A DNA stretch of 64,000 bases from Pelagerythrobacter sp041912895 (GCF_041912895.1 NZ_JAYSGI010000001.1:496001-560000); one strand, 5' to 3'. Positions 27,301 through 36,636 are shown, counted from the first letter of the stretch. A program made the numbers and translations. The notes: generated by a model from the sequence alone, not told the origin.

Positions 27301-28342
27301 CCGGGTGGCGCCGGTTGTGGCGCACCGACCACCACAGCGACAGCCCGATCAGGATCGCGCCGATCAATCCGGTGATCGTCTCGGGGATATGGAACCTCGC
27401 CGAAAGCAGCATGATCGCGCCGAGCACGATGATCGCCCAGAACGCGCCGTGTTCGAGGAAACGGTACTGCGCCAGCGTCCCGCGCCTGACGAGATGGATG
27501 GTCATCGAGCGGACGAACATCGCGCCGATCGACAGGCCGAGCGCGATCACGATCATGTTGTTCGACAGCGCGAAGGCGCCGATCACCCCGTCGAAGCTGA
27601 ACGAGGCGTCGAGCACGTTGAGATAGAGGAACCCGCCGAGGCCGCTGCGCACGACGGCGCCTTGCAGACGCGCGGTGTCGGCTTTCATCTCGAGCACGGT
27701 GTTCAAGCCTTCGACGGCGATGAAGGTGACGAGGCCGAGGATGCCCGAGACGATGAAGGTCAGCGCATCGGCCGGATCGAGCATCGTCGAAACGCCCCAC
27801 ATCGCCAGCAGCAGCAGGGCGATCTCGACCGCCGGAAGCGCGGCGATGCGGGCGAGCCTGCGCTCCACCGCCGCGATCCAGTGAACGTCCTTGTCGAGAT
27901 CGAAGAAGAACTTGAGGCCGACCATCGCGAGGAACGCGCCGCCGAACCCGGCGATGCCGACATGCGCCGAACTGACGATCTCCTCGTAACGGGCTGGATC
28001 GTTGAGCGAGAGGTTCAGCGTCTCGATCGGGCCGAGCCCGGCCGCGATGGCAACGATCGCCAGCGGAAAGACGACGCGCATGCCAAACACCGCGAAGGCG
28101 ATGCCCCAGGTGAGGAAGCGCCGCTGCCACACCTCGTCCATTTCCTTGAGCACGGAGGCGTTCACCACTGCGTTGTCGAAGCTGAGCGAGATCTCGAGCA
28201 CCGAGAGCACCACGATGATCCACACCAGCGAGGCGGTCGCGCCGATGTCTCCGGTGCTCGACCAGCCGTACCAGACGCCTAGCCCGAGGCAGATCAGCGT
28301 GAAGACGAGCGAGAACTTGTAGAAGCTAAGGAACGTGGCCAT
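27272..28342 (-). CDS. DUF475 family integral membrane protein (TerC-like)
   Basis: This 356-aa inner-membrane protein has about nine helices. VLEISLSFDNAVVNASVL, and FVAVEG-type and SFDGVIGAFALSNN segments with paired acidic residues inside helices, recall the TerC/DUF475 fold implicated in metal handling and tellurium resistance. In TerC-like proteins the membrane aspartates are thought to bind divalent metals. The true role of DUF475 is not established. It is preceded by panB on the same strand with a 71-nt gap and overlaps the BASS gene at its 3' end. Confidence 0.85.
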   Translation of the reverse strand: MATFLSFYKFSLVFTLICLGLGVWYGWSSTGDIGATASLVWIIVVLSVLEISLSFDNAVVNASVLKEMDEVWQRRFLTWGIAFAVFGMRVVFPLAIVAIAAGLGPIETLNLSLNDPARYEEIVSSAHVGIAGFGGAFLAMVGLKFFFDLDKDVHWIAAVERRLARIAALPAVEIALLLLAMWGVSTMLDPADALTFIVSGILGLVTFIAVEGLNTVLEMKADTARLQGAVVRSGLGGFLYLNVLDASFSFDGVIGAFALSNNMIVIALGLSIGAMFVRSMTIHLVRRGTLAQYRFLEHGAFWAIIVLGAIMLLSARFHIPETITGLIGAILIGLSLWWSVRHNRRHPVSEANAPAE

Positions 28343-28413
28343 GCGGCAACCCCGATGAGACGAGCGCGCCCGCTAGGAAATTCGCGCCCGTGCCGCAAGG
28401 CGCAACATGCGCG

Positions 28414-29283
28414 CTACTTCGGCTGGTAGGTCTGGTCCTCGCCCGGGAAGGCCCGGCTGCGCACGTCGGCGGCATAGCTGGCGGCCGCCTTCGAGATGAT
28501 CGCCGCCAGTTCCTCATACCGTTTCACGAAACGCGGCACGCGGTCGAACATGCCGAGCATGTCGTCGCACACCAGCACTTGCCCGTCGCACTTCGCCGAG
28601 GCGCCGATGCCGATGGTCGGGCAGGAGAGCGCCTGCGTCACTTCGATCGCGATCGGCTCGACCACGCCTTCGACGACCACCGCGAACGCGCCTGCCTCGT
28701 CGAGCGCTTTCGCGTCGGACACGATCTTCCCGGCTTCAGCATCGTCCCGCCCGCGCGCGGCGTAGCCCCCGAGGACGTTGACCGCTTGCGGGGTCAGCCC
28801 GACATGGCCCATCACCGGGATGCCGCGCTGGGTCAGGAACGCCACCGTTTCGGCCATCGCCGCGCCGCCTTCGAGCTTCACTCCCGCCGCTCCGCTGGCC
28901 TTGAGCAAGCCCGCGGCGCTTTCGAATGCCTGTTGCGGCGAAGCCTCGTAGCTGCCGAAGGGCATGTCGACGATCACCACCGCGTGATAGCTGCCCCGCA
29001 CCACTGCGGCGGCATGGTTGGCCATCATGTCGAGCGTGACGGGGATCGTCGAGGGCAGGCCATAGATCACCTGCGCGAGGGAATCGCCGACCAGCAGCAG
29101 GTCGCAATGCTCGTCCAGCAATTGCGCCTGACGCGCGGTGTAGGCGGTGAGCATGACGAGCGGCTCCTCGGTCACGCCGTCCGTTTTGCGCTGGCGGATC
29201 TTCGGCACCGTGAGGCGTCGCATCGGCTGTGGGGTGGGGTTGGCGCGGCTGGTCGCGGTGTCGAGCTGGAAGGTCGTGGACAT
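28414..29283 (-). CDS. panB: 3-methyl-2-oxobutanoate hydroxymethyltransferase
   Basis: This 289-aa enzyme makes ketopantoate from 2-oxoisovalerate and methylene-THF, the first committed step to pantothenate and CoA. LTAYTARQAQ, LVGDSLAQV and DMPFGSYE (metal-binding acidic residues) and the GIPVMGHVGLTPQ segment are conserved. The start at 29283 begins MSTTFQLDTATSR; a longer frame exists but would run into the upstream divergent region. Its substrate also feeds valine/leucine synthesis, encoded elsewhere in this window. coaD, also in this pathway, lies at 62408. Confidence 0.95.
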   Translation of the reverse strand: MSTTFQLDTATSRANPTPQPMRRLTVPKIRQRKTDGVTEEPLVMLTAYTARQAQLLDEHCDLLLVGDSLAQVIYGLPSTIPVTLDMMANHAAAVVRGSYHAVVIVDMPFGSYEASPQQAFESAAGLLKASGAAGVKLEGGAAMAETVAFLTQRGIPVMGHVGLTPQAVNVLGGYAARGRDDAEAGKIVSDAKALDEAGAFAVVVEGVVEPIAIEVTQALSCPTIGIGASAKCDGQVLVCDDMLGMFDRVPRFVKRYEELAAIISKAAASYAADVRSRAFPGEDQTYQPK

Positions 29284-29415
29284 GGCCGGGGTTCTAGCCG
29301 CAGCGGGCAAAAGCGCCAACCGTGCCCTTGGCCCGATCGCCTTTTCCATGCAGAAGGGTGCCAAATGGCGCGACCGGCCGTGTCGGCGGCGCGCGCAAGA
29401 GGGGTTTTTCCAAAG

Positions 29416-30861
29416 ATGGCCGCAACCGGCGATACCACAGGCGCCAAGACGACCAGCGAAGGCTGGTCCTCACGCTCGGCGTTCATACTCGCGGCGATCG
29501 GCGCCGCGGTCGGGCTGGGCAATATCTGGCGCTTCCCGACGCTCGCGGGTGAAAGCGGCGGCGGCGCCTTCGTGATATTCTACGTCGGCTGCGTGTTCCT
29601 TCTCGGCCTGCCGCTGGTTCTCTCCGAGATTATCGTCGGGCGGGTCGGACAGACCGATGCTGTGGGATCCATCAAGCGCGTCGCGGCGAAGTCCGGCGTG
29701 GCTCCGGGTTGGTCGATCTTCGGTGCGATCGGCGCCTGCGCGGCTTTCCTGATCCTGTCGTTCTATTCGGTCGTGGCCGGATGGGTGCTCTACTACGTCG
29801 GCGTGATGGGCGTCGATTTCGCCGAGGCGCTGGCGGCGGGGGACCCGTTTCGAGGGGCGCTGGCCGGCGAGAGCCGCGAGATGATCCAAGGCAGGATGGC
29901 CGGGCTCTTCGCGAGCCCGAGCCTGATGCTCGGCATGCACCTGGTGTTCATGGGTGCGACGTTCTTCATCGTCGCGCGCGGCGTGCACGGCGGGATCGAG
30001 AAAGCGGCGACCTGGCTGATGCCGGGCTTCTTCGCGCTGCTCGTGGGGATCACGATCTATGGCGCTTTCGCCGGCGAGATGGGCCAGGCGCTGGCGTTCC
30101 TCTTCACGCCCGACTGGTCGAAGCTGACGCCGCCGGTGATGAACGCGGCGCTCGGTCAGGCGCTGTTCTCGCTCTCGCTCGGCGTCGCTGCGCTGATCAC
30201 TTACGGATCGTACATCAAGGAAGGGTCCGGGCTGGGGCCGACCGCCGCGATGATCGCCACCGCCGACACCTGCGTGGCGCTGCTGGCTGGGCTGATGATC
30301 TTCCCGATCGTGTTCGCGGTCGGACTCGATCCCGCCGCCGGACCGACGCTGGTGTTCCAGTCGCTGCCGTTCGCATTCCAGACGATGCCCGGCGGCGCGC
30401 TGATCGGCCTGCTGTTCTTCGTGCTCATCCTCGTCGCCGCGATCACCAGTTCAATCTCGCTGCTCGAAGTGCCGACCGCGTGGGGGATAGGCGAACGGCG
30501 CTGGAGCCGGGTCCGGTCGGCCTCGATCTTCGGCGGCGGCGCGTTCCTGATCGGGATCGCCTGTCTTCTCGGTTACAATGTGTGGTCGGACGTGCGCCCG
30601 CTCGGCTTCTGGCCGATCTTCGCCGAAACCGACATACTCGACACCGTCGACGGATTCACCGGCAAGATCATGCTTCCGGTGGTCGCGCTCCTGACCGCGA
30701 TCTTCATCGGCTGGAAGGCGGATCGCAAGCTCGTGGGCGCGACCGCCGGGCTCTCGCCCGCGATGCTCGGCGTGTGGCGGTTTCTCGTCGCGTGGCTGTG
30801 CCCGATCGCGGTCGCCCTGATCCTGCTCTTCGGATTGTTTCCGGGGCTGCTCGGTGCCTGA
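29416..30861 (+). CDS. neurotransmitter:sodium symporter (NSS) family transporter
   Basis: This 481-aa LeuT-fold transporter has about 11-12 helices. SRSAFILAAIGAAVGLGNIW and FPTLAGESGGGAFVIFY form the TM1 sodium/substrate region, as in bacterial amino-acid symporters such as LeuT, TnaT and MhsT. Substrate is probably an amino acid but unspecified. The start at 29416 is chosen as the ATG closest to TM1 with a short hydrophilic lead; an ATG at 29365 would add 17 residues. It is divergent from panB. Confidence 0.92.
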   Translation: MAATGDTTGAKTTSEGWSSRSAFILAAIGAAVGLGNIWRFPTLAGESGGGAFVIFYVGCVFLLGLPLVLSEIIVGRVGQTDAVGSIKRVAAKSGVAPGWSIFGAIGACAAFLILSFYSVVAGWVLYYVGVMGVDFAEALAAGDPFRGALAGESREMIQGRMAGLFASPSLMLGMHLVFMGATFFIVARGVHGGIEKAATWLMPGFFALLVGITIYGAFAGEMGQALAFLFTPDWSKLTPPVMNAALGQALFSLSLGVAALITYGSYIKEGSGLGPTAAMIATADTCVALLAGLMIFPIVFAVGLDPAAGPTLVFQSLPFAFQTMPGGALIGLLFFVLILVAAITSSISLLEVPTAWGIGERRWSRVRSASIFGGGAFLIGIACLLGYNVWSDVRPLGFWPIFAETDILDTVDGFTGKIMLPVVALLTAIFIGWKADRKLVGATAGLSPAMLGVWRFLVAWLCPIAVALILLFGLFPGLLGA

Positions 30862-30956
30862 CGAATTCCGGTTGTCACCGGGCTGAAATATCATAGAAAC
30901 AGCGCGTCGGCTGGCAGGGCGGGGGAGTCTCGCTGCGGGCCCGGGAGAACCCCTGC

Positions 30957-32534
30957 ATGTTACTGGACAGGATAAAGCCGCTCGATGCGATTCTCGCGAC
31001 GGCACAAAGGAAGTCGCTCAAGCGAACGCTGGGGCCGATCCAGCTTATGCTGTTCGGTATCGGCTGCATCATCGGCACGGGCATTTTCGTGCTGACTTCG
31101 GTCGGCGCGCAGAAGGCCGGGCCGGGCCTGATGATCGCCTTCGCCATCGCGGGCGCGGTGTGCATCGTCGCCGCGCTTTGTTATGCCGAGATCGCCGCGA
31201 TGGTGCCGGTGGCGGGCAGTGCCTACACCTACAGCTACGCGACCATGGGCGAATTTCTCGCCTGGACGGTCGGCTGGGCGCTGATCATGGAATATGCGAT
31301 CGCGGCGAGCGCGGTCTCGGTCGGCTGGTCGGGGTATTTCAGCGGGACGATCCTGAACGAGTTCCTCGGTATCCAGTTACCGCAATTCCTCGCTGCGGGT
31401 CCGCTGGCGTTCGGCGGCGAGGAAGGCGGGTTCATCAACCTGCCCGCAGCGCTGATCGCGCTGGTCGTCACCGGTCTGCTGATCGTGGGCACCAGCGAAA
31501 GCGCGAAGGTCAACGCGATCCTCGTGGCGATCAAGGTGGCAGCGTTGACCGCCTTCGTCGCGCTGACGCTGACCAGCCCGGAATTCGATGCCGACCGCTT
31601 CAACCCGTTCCTGCCCGCCGGCCTGTTCGGTGGCTGGGGCACCGGCGTCGGCGCGGTCGGTGCGGCGGCGACGATGTTCTTCGCCTATGTCGGGTTCGAC
31701 GCGGTTTCGACCGCAGCGGAGGAAACGAAGAACCCGCAGCGCAACGTGCCGATCGGGCTGATCGGATCGCTGCTGTTCTGCACCGTGTTCTACATCCTCG
31801 TCGCTGCCGGTGCGATCGGCACGATCGGCGGACAGCCGATCTTCGACGCCACCGGCTTCCCGCTCGAGGCGGGATCGCCCGAACTCGCGCGCCAGTGCGC
31901 GATGCCGCAATATGCCGGCGCGCTGGTGTGTTCGGACGAAGCGCTGGCCCACGTGCTGCGCCAGATCGGCTTCTCGGGCATCGGCAACCTGCTCGGCATC
32001 GCGGCGTTCCTGGCGCTGCCGTCAGTCATCCTCGTGCTGCTGTTCGGTCAGACGCGCATCTTCTTCGTGATGAGCCGCGACGGTCTGCTGCCGCCGCTGC
32101 TGAGCCGGGTCCACCCGCGTTTCCGTACGCCGCACGTGGTGACCGCGATCACCGGAATTGCGGTGGCGGTCGCCGCTGCGTTCTTCCCGGTGGGGCAACT
32201 GGCGGACATCTCGAACGCCGGCACGCTGTACGCATTCCTGATGGTCGCCACGGCGGTTATGGTGCTGCGTCGCCGCGATCCGACGCGCGAGCGCTCGTTC
32301 CGCGTGCCGTTCGTCTGGGTCGTTGCGCCGCTGACCATCGTCGGCTGCGTGCTGCTGTTCTTCAACCTGCCGAGCCAGGCGATGCTGTTCCTGCCGATCT
32401 GGAGCGCGATCGGCATCGTGATCTATTTCCTCTACAGCCGCCGGAACAGCCATCTGGGCCGCGGGATCGTGGAGGTGATCGACGATATCGAAGGTGAGGA
32501 AAAGACCGTGCCGATCGATACGCCGCGGGGCTGA
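30957..32534 (+). CDS. APC-superfamily cationic amino acid permease (CAT type)
   Basis: This 525-aa permease has about 12-14 helices. TLGPIQLMLFGIGCIIGTGI and FVLTSVGAQKAGPG contain the unwound TM1 G-S/T-G region typical of APC carriers. FFAYVGFDAVSTAAEETKNP is the conserved TM6 and following loop of the CAT subfamily. Such proteins exchange or import amino acids. It follows the NSS transporter by 95 nt on the same strand and ends at a strong bidirectional terminator. Confidence 0.92.
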   Translation: MLLDRIKPLDAILATAQRKSLKRTLGPIQLMLFGIGCIIGTGIFVLTSVGAQKAGPGLMIAFAIAGAVCIVAALCYAEIAAMVPVAGSAYTYSYATMGEFLAWTVGWALIMEYAIAASAVSVGWSGYFSGTILNEFLGIQLPQFLAAGPLAFGGEEGGFINLPAALIALVVTGLLIVGTSESAKVNAILVAIKVAALTAFVALTLTSPEFDADRFNPFLPAGLFGGWGTGVGAVGAAATMFFAYVGFDAVSTAAEETKNPQRNVPIGLIGSLLFCTVFYILVAAGAIGTIGGQPIFDATGFPLEAGSPELARQCAMPQYAGALVCSDEALAHVLRQIGFSGIGNLLGIAAFLALPSVILVLLFGQTRIFFVMSRDGLLPPLLSRVHPRFRTPHVVTAITGIAVAVAAAFFPVGQLADISNAGTLYAFLMVATAVMVLRRRDPTRERSFRVPFVWVVAPLTIVGCVLLFFNLPSQAMLFLPIWSAIGIVIYFLYSRRNSHLGRGIVEVIDDIEGEEKTVPIDTPRG

Positions 32535-32553
32535 TCGGGCCGGTATAACGATA

Positions 32554-32581
32554 AAGGGCCGCCTCTCGCGAGGCGGCCCTT
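32554..32581. terminator. bidirectional Rho-independent terminator
   Basis: A perfect 12-bp stem, AAGGGCCGCCTC (32554-32565) and GAGGCGGCCCTT (32570-32581), closes a TCGC loop. On the plus strand it is followed by CTTGTTTCG, on the minus strand by TATCGTTAT after the T pairs. It separates the convergent permease and the oxidase-like gene. Confidence 0.9.
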
Positions 32582-32603
32582 CTTGTTTCGATCGGCAGAC
32601 TGG

Positions 32604-33086
32604 TCAGAGCGTTGTTTCGGTGTGCTGGTCCTTGGCGTCTTCGTGAACCGTTATGCCCAGCGCCATCTTGGCGGTGTCGAGCAGCCCCATCTCGCCATCC
32701 CAGATTTCGGCATGGCCGAGGTCCATGCGCAGGAACAGGATGTCGGGATCGTCCTTGCCGCCATCGTACCAGGCGGCGACGAAGTTGTTCCAGAACTGGT
32801 CGAACCGTTCCTTGCTGGTCTCGACCGAAAGGTTTCCGTGGAACCGAGCATACATGTCGTGCCCCTTCGATTCGAAGGTAGCTGACACCGGCCCGAGCGC
32901 AGCGAACTTGCTCCGCGTCTGCGTGAAGAACCAGATCGCGCTGTTCGCATCCTTGTCGAGCTGCGGGCTCATCGGCACGGCGGTGGCGCTGTCGCCGTCG
33001 AGCTGAAGAAATAGGAAGGGCGAATCGGCAAGCGCCTTCCAGAACTTCGTCTTGAGCTTGTCGGGGTCGCCTTGCTGATATTTCAT
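32604..33086 (-). CDS. pyridoxamine 5'-phosphate oxidase-like stress protein (GSP26 type)
   Basis: This 160-aa protein has the split-barrel flavin-binding fold of the general stress protein 26 family. Recognisable segments are SPQLDKDANSAIWFFTQTRS and MYARFHGNLSV. Family members bind FMN or FAD, but most have unknown substrates. The start at 33086 follows AAAGGAACG, which itself is half of a GGAACGTTCC palindrome. A much longer frame upstream has no homology. It is divergent from the radical SAM gene across 109 nt that hold a LexA-type site. Confidence 0.85.
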   Translation of the reverse strand: MKYQQGDPDKLKTKFWKALADSPFLFLQLDGDSATAVPMSPQLDKDANSAIWFFTQTRSKFAALGPVSATFESKGHDMYARFHGNLSVETSKERFDQFWNNFVAAWYDGGKDDPDILFLRMDLGHAEIWDGEMGLLDTAKMALGITVHEDAKDQHTETTL

Positions 33087-33158
33087 CGGAACGTTCCTTT
33101 CGCTGTCCTTCCGCCAACGGCCCCGGCCAGCGTTTCGTTCCGCGGAGAAATCAGCGAC

Positions 33159-33193
33159 TTGCCAACCGCGGCAAAAAAGAACATATACCGAAC
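33159..33193 (+). promoter_or_regulatory. LexA (SOS) box over the promoter of the radical SAM-UdgX operon
   Basis: GAACATATACCGAAC (33179-33193) is an exact GAAC-N7-GAAC, the alphaproteobacterial LexA consensus (GTTC-N7-GTTC on the other strand). A promoter TTGCCA (33159-33164), 17-nt spacer, CATATA (33182-33187) places the -10 inside the box, the geometry of a repressed SOS promoter. The box ends 2 nt before the ATG, so the mRNA would be nearly leaderless. Confidence 0.78.
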
Positions 33194-33195
33194 AC

Positions 33196-34440
33196 ATGGC
33201 GTCGCAAACCATCCTCGAACGGCTCGAAATCCTCGCCGACGCAGCGAAATACGATGCCTCGTGCGCGTCGTCGGGGACGGCGAAGCGCAATTCGCTCGGC
33301 GGCAAGGGGATCGGTTCGACCGAGGGCATGGGGATTTGCCATGCCTATGCGCCGGACGGGCGGTGTATCTCGCTGCTCAAGATCCTGCTGACAAACTACT
33401 GCGTGTTCGATTGCCATTACTGCATCAACCGCAAGAGCTCGAATGTCCGCCGCGCTCGGTTCACGCCGCAGGAAGTCGCCGATCTCACGCTGAACTTCTA
33501 TCGCCGCAATTACATCGAGGGGCTGTTCCTGTCCTCGGGCATCGTGAAAAGCTCCAACCACACGATGGAACTGTTGGTCGAAACCGCGCGCATCCTGCGA
33601 GAGGAGCATGACTTTCGCGGATACATCCATCTCAAAACCATCCCCGAAGCCGATGCCGAACTGGTCCATCAGGCGGGGCTCTATGCCGATCGCGTATCGA
33701 TCAACGTCGAATTGCCGACCGATAGCGGGCTCGCGCGTCTGGCTCCCGACAAGAGCGTGTCGCAGATCGAAGGGGCGATGGGTCGGACGAATTCCGACAT
33801 TATCGAGGCGAAGGACGCGAAGAAGCGCTTCCGCCATGCGCCGCGCTTCGCGCCTGCGGGCCAGTCGACCCAGATGATCGTCGGCGCCGATGCCGCGACC
33901 GACGCCGATATCGTCGGGAAGGCGAGCCGGCTGTACACCGGGTTCAAGCTGCGGCGGGTTTATTATTCGGCGTTCAGCCCGATCCCCGACGCGAGCGCGG
34001 TCCTGCCGCTCAAGCGACCGCCCTTGATCCGCGAGCATCGGCTTTATCAATCGGACTGGCTGATGCGGTTCTACGGCTATGCTCCATCGGAGGTGAAGGA
34101 GGCGACCGGGCCCGACGGCAATCTGCCGCTCGATATCGATCCCAAGCTTGCATGGGCGCTGAAGTTTCGCGACCGGTTCCCGCTCGACGTCAACCGTGCC
34201 GCGCGCGAGGATTTGCTGCGCGTGCCGGGTCTGGGCGTGACCGCGGTCAACCGCATCGTCGCCGCGCGCCGGCACCGGACCTTGCGGCTCGACGATGTCG
34301 CCCGGCTGACGCTGTCGATCGCCAAGGTGCGGCCTTTCCTGTGCACCGCCGACTGGCGACCAACCATGCTGACCGACCGCGCCGATCTGCGGGCATTGCT
34401 GGCGCCCAGACAGGAGCAGCTCGAGCTGTTCGCGGCATGA
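33196..34440 (+). CDS. putative DNA modification/repair radical SAM protein
   Basis: This 414-aa radical SAM enzyme has the cluster motif CxxxCxxC at Cys69, Cys73 and Cys76 in NYCVFDCHYC. A TIM-barrel region follows, then a helix-hairpin-helix segment near residues 340-375 (LLRVPGLGVTAVNRIVAARR) that suggests nucleic-acid binding. This family (TIGR03916) is almost always next to a UDG-like protein, as here, where the stop overlaps the UdgX start (ATGA). The reaction is not established. A LexA-type box directly before the ATG suggests induction by DNA damage. Confidence 0.9.
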   Translation: MASQTILERLEILADAAKYDASCASSGTAKRNSLGGKGIGSTEGMGICHAYAPDGRCISLLKILLTNYCVFDCHYCINRKSSNVRRARFTPQEVADLTLNFYRRNYIEGLFLSSGIVKSSNHTMELLVETARILREEHDFRGYIHLKTIPEADAELVHQAGLYADRVSINVELPTDSGLARLAPDKSVSQIEGAMGRTNSDIIEAKDAKKRFRHAPRFAPAGQSTQMIVGADAATDADIVGKASRLYTGFKLRRVYYSAFSPIPDASAVLPLKRPPLIREHRLYQSDWLMRFYGYAPSEVKEATGPDGNLPLDIDPKLAWALKFRDRFPLDVNRAAREDLLRVPGLGVTAVNRIVAARRHRTLRLDDVARLTLSIAKVRPFLCTADWRPTMLTDRADLRALLAPRQEQLELFAA

Positions 34441-35873
34441 CCGCGCTTCGCCAGGTCGATGCCGACGTTCGCTATGCGGTGCGGTTGCCGGAGCCGGACG
34501 ATTTCGATTTCTGGCGCGATCGCGCCCGTGCGCTGGTGCAGTGCGGCGTCGCTCCCGAGCGCATATCGTGGCTGGAGCCGCACGGCGCCGGCGAACTGTT
34601 TGCGCATGGCGACGAACCTTTGCCCGTCCCCGATGCGCGGTCGCGACCGGTGCGCGCCAGTCGCCGGTTTATCGAAGTGGCGCGCAATGCCGCGCTCCAT
34701 TCCGATCCGCAGCGGTTCGCGCTACTCTATCGTCTGCTCTGGCGGTTGCAGTCGAATCCTGCGATCATGGACGACAAGGCCGATAGCGACGTCCGCCGGG
34801 TGGAGGATCTGGCCAAGGCGGTCCGCCGCGACAGCCACAAGATGCACGCCTTCGTCCGCTTTCGCCGGATCGAGGGCGATACCGCGGGCGGCGAGCGCTA
34901 CGTCGCCTGGTTCGAGCCCGACCATCACATCCTGCGCGCCAACGCGAGCTTCTTCGTCCGGCGCTTCGCGGGAATGGCCTGGTCGATCCTCACGCCGCGC
35001 GGTTCGCTGCATTGGGACGGCGAGACGCTGGAGGAGGGGCCGCCCGCGCAACGGTCCGACGCGCCGGCCGGCGATCCGATGGAAGAACTGTGGCGCAGCT
35101 ATTATGCATCGATTTTCAATCCCGCGCGTTTGAAGGTCGGCGCGATGCTCAAGGAGATGCCGCGCAAATACTGGAAGAACATGCCCGAAACCGCGCTCAT
35201 TCCCGGCCTGGTCGCGGGCGCGCAACAGCGGGAGCGGACGATGGTGGCTGAAGGAGCGATGGAGTTCGAGGCGCGGCCCGGGTCGCTGAAGGGGGTCGAC
35301 GAGGCGATCCACGCCTGCCACCGTTGCCCGATCGGCTCGCTCGACAATCGCGCGGTCATGGGGGAGGGCCCGAAAGGTGCGGCGCTGATGATCGTGGGCG
35401 AACAGCCGGGCGACCAGGAAGACGAGGCCGGAAAGCCCTTCGTCGGGCCGGCGGGTCAGTTGCTCGACCGGCATCTGGAAAAGGCCGGGATCGATCGCGG
35501 GCGGACCTACGTTACCAATGCGGTCAAGCACTTCAAGTTCGAGCCGCGTGGCAAGCGGCGGTTGCACAAGTCGCCTTCCGCGAAGGAGATCGATACCTGC
35601 CGCTGGTGGCTGGAAAGCGAGCGCGAACTGGTGCGGCCGAAGCTGATCCTCGCGATGGGCGGCAGCGCGGCGCGGGGTCTGCTCGGCAAGTCGGTAAGCA
35701 TCTCGAAGGCGCGGGGCGAGCCGATCGCGCTGGAAGACGGCAGCGAACTGTGGATCACCGCGCACCCCTCCTACCTGCTGCGGCTCGACGGAGCGGCGCG
35801 CGAGGAGCAGGCGCGCCTGTTCGATGCGGACCTTGCTGCGGTGAAAGAGCGACTGTCGGAACTGGCGGCATGA
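34437..35873 (+). CDS. udgX: UdgX-type uracil-DNA binding protein fused to a DUF4130 domain
   Basis: This 478-aa two-domain protein has a DUF4130-like region at residues 85-260, with HKMHAFVRFR and WKNMPETALIPGL. The family-4-like uracil-DNA glycosylase domain spans about 285-475. Cysteines CHRC (294-297) and Cys388 are probable iron-sulfur ligands. GEQPGDQEDEAG (321-332) is motif 1 and HPSYLLRL (443-450) motif 2. KRRLH (373-377) matches the KRRIH loop of mycobacterial UdgX, whose histidine forms a covalent bond with the uracil site in DNA; here the Ile is Leu and the His is kept. It is coupled to the radical SAM gene. Confidence 0.92.
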   Translation: MTALRQVDADVRYAVRLPEPDDFDFWRDRARALVQCGVAPERISWLEPHGAGELFAHGDEPLPVPDARSRPVRASRRFIEVARNAALHSDPQRFALLYRLLWRLQSNPAIMDDKADSDVRRVEDLAKAVRRDSHKMHAFVRFRRIEGDTAGGERYVAWFEPDHHILRANASFFVRRFAGMAWSILTPRGSLHWDGETLEEGPPAQRSDAPAGDPMEELWRSYYASIFNPARLKVGAMLKEMPRKYWKNMPETALIPGLVAGAQQRERTMVAEGAMEFEARPGSLKGVDEAIHACHRCPIGSLDNRAVMGEGPKGAALMIVGEQPGDQEDEAGKPFVGPAGQLLDRHLEKAGIDRGRTYVTNAVKHFKFEPRGKRRLHKSPSAKEIDTCRWWLESERELVRPKLILAMGGSAARGLLGKSVSISKARGEPIALEDGSELWITAHPSYLLRLDGAAREEQARLFDADLAAVKERLSELAA

Positions 35874-35892
35874 TCGGCGGATCGACGTTGCA

Positions 35893-36627
35893 TTGAGCGA
35901 GCGGCAGCGGACTTTTTCGCGCGCGATCGGGCGTTTGCGAGGCGATCGCCGGGCGGTCTGGCTGCTGATCGTGGCCGGGCTACTGCTCGCCGCCCGCGGC
36001 TGGCTGGCCGACCATCCGCAGCACGATCCCTGGGCGCCGCTCGACCTGCGCGATCCGCCGGGCTGGGCGACCCGCACCAAGCTGCTTTCGCTGAAGGACG
36101 ATCCCGTTGAATGCCGCGCGGTGCTCGAGCGCAGCGGGGTTGCGTTCCGGACGCTCGACCAGGCGGGCGAGGGAGCGTGCCTCCGGGCTGACCGGACGGT
36201 GCTTTCGGACCTGCCGCTATCGCCGCAGGTGCCGCCTGCGACCTGCGCGGTCGGCGTCGGCATGGAGCTGTGGATGCGCGACGTCGTGCAACCGGCGGCG
36301 CAGGCGCGCTTCGGCAGCGAAGTGGCGCGCGTCGAGCATTTCGGCGCCTACAGTTGCCGCCGCCTCTACGGGCGTTCCGAAGGCAGGTGGAGCGAGCATG
36401 CGACGGGCAATGCGATCGACATCGGCGCGTTCGTGCTGGACGACGGCCGCCGGATCGGCGTATTGCAGGATTGGGACGGTGAAGGCGAAGAGGCCGCGTT
36501 CCTGCGCGCGGTGCGCGACGGTGCGTGCGATTTCTTCGCCACCGTGCTCTCGCCCGATTACAACGCGGCGCACGCCGACCACTTCCATCTGGATCAGGCG
36601 GGGCGCTACAGCGGCGTGTGCCGCTGA
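35893..36627 (+). CDS. extensin-like C-terminal domain protein (M15-like)
   Basis: This 244-aa protein has one hydrophobic segment at residues 22-36 acting as a signal anchor, then an extensin_C domain (about 70-244). The zinc-site pattern of LAS/M15 peptidases is visible: His169 and Asp176 in HATGNAID and His230/His232 in HADHFH. Several cysteines are present, fitting a periplasmic location. It may cleave peptidoglycan peptides, though the family is not well characterised. The start is a TTG, 17 nt after UdgX, with GGCGGA upstream. It could be read from the same promoter but has no obvious link to DNA repair. Confidence 0.82.
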   Translation: MSERQRTFSRAIGRLRGDRRAVWLLIVAGLLLAARGWLADHPQHDPWAPLDLRDPPGWATRTKLLSLKDDPVECRAVLERSGVAFRTLDQAGEGACLRADRTVLSDLPLSPQVPPATCAVGVGMELWMRDVVQPAAQARFGSEVARVEHFGAYSCRRLYGRSEGRWSEHATGNAIDIGAFVLDDGRRIGVLQDWDGEGEEAAFLRAVRDGACDFFATVLSPDYNAAHADHFHLDQAGRYSGVCR

Positions 36628-36636
36628 GCCGGTCTG

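Noticed and set aside
28390..29415. Upstream extension of the NSS transporter frame through panB
   Set aside because: The extension is antisense to panB and unlike any transporter N-terminus; the start at 29416 fits the family.
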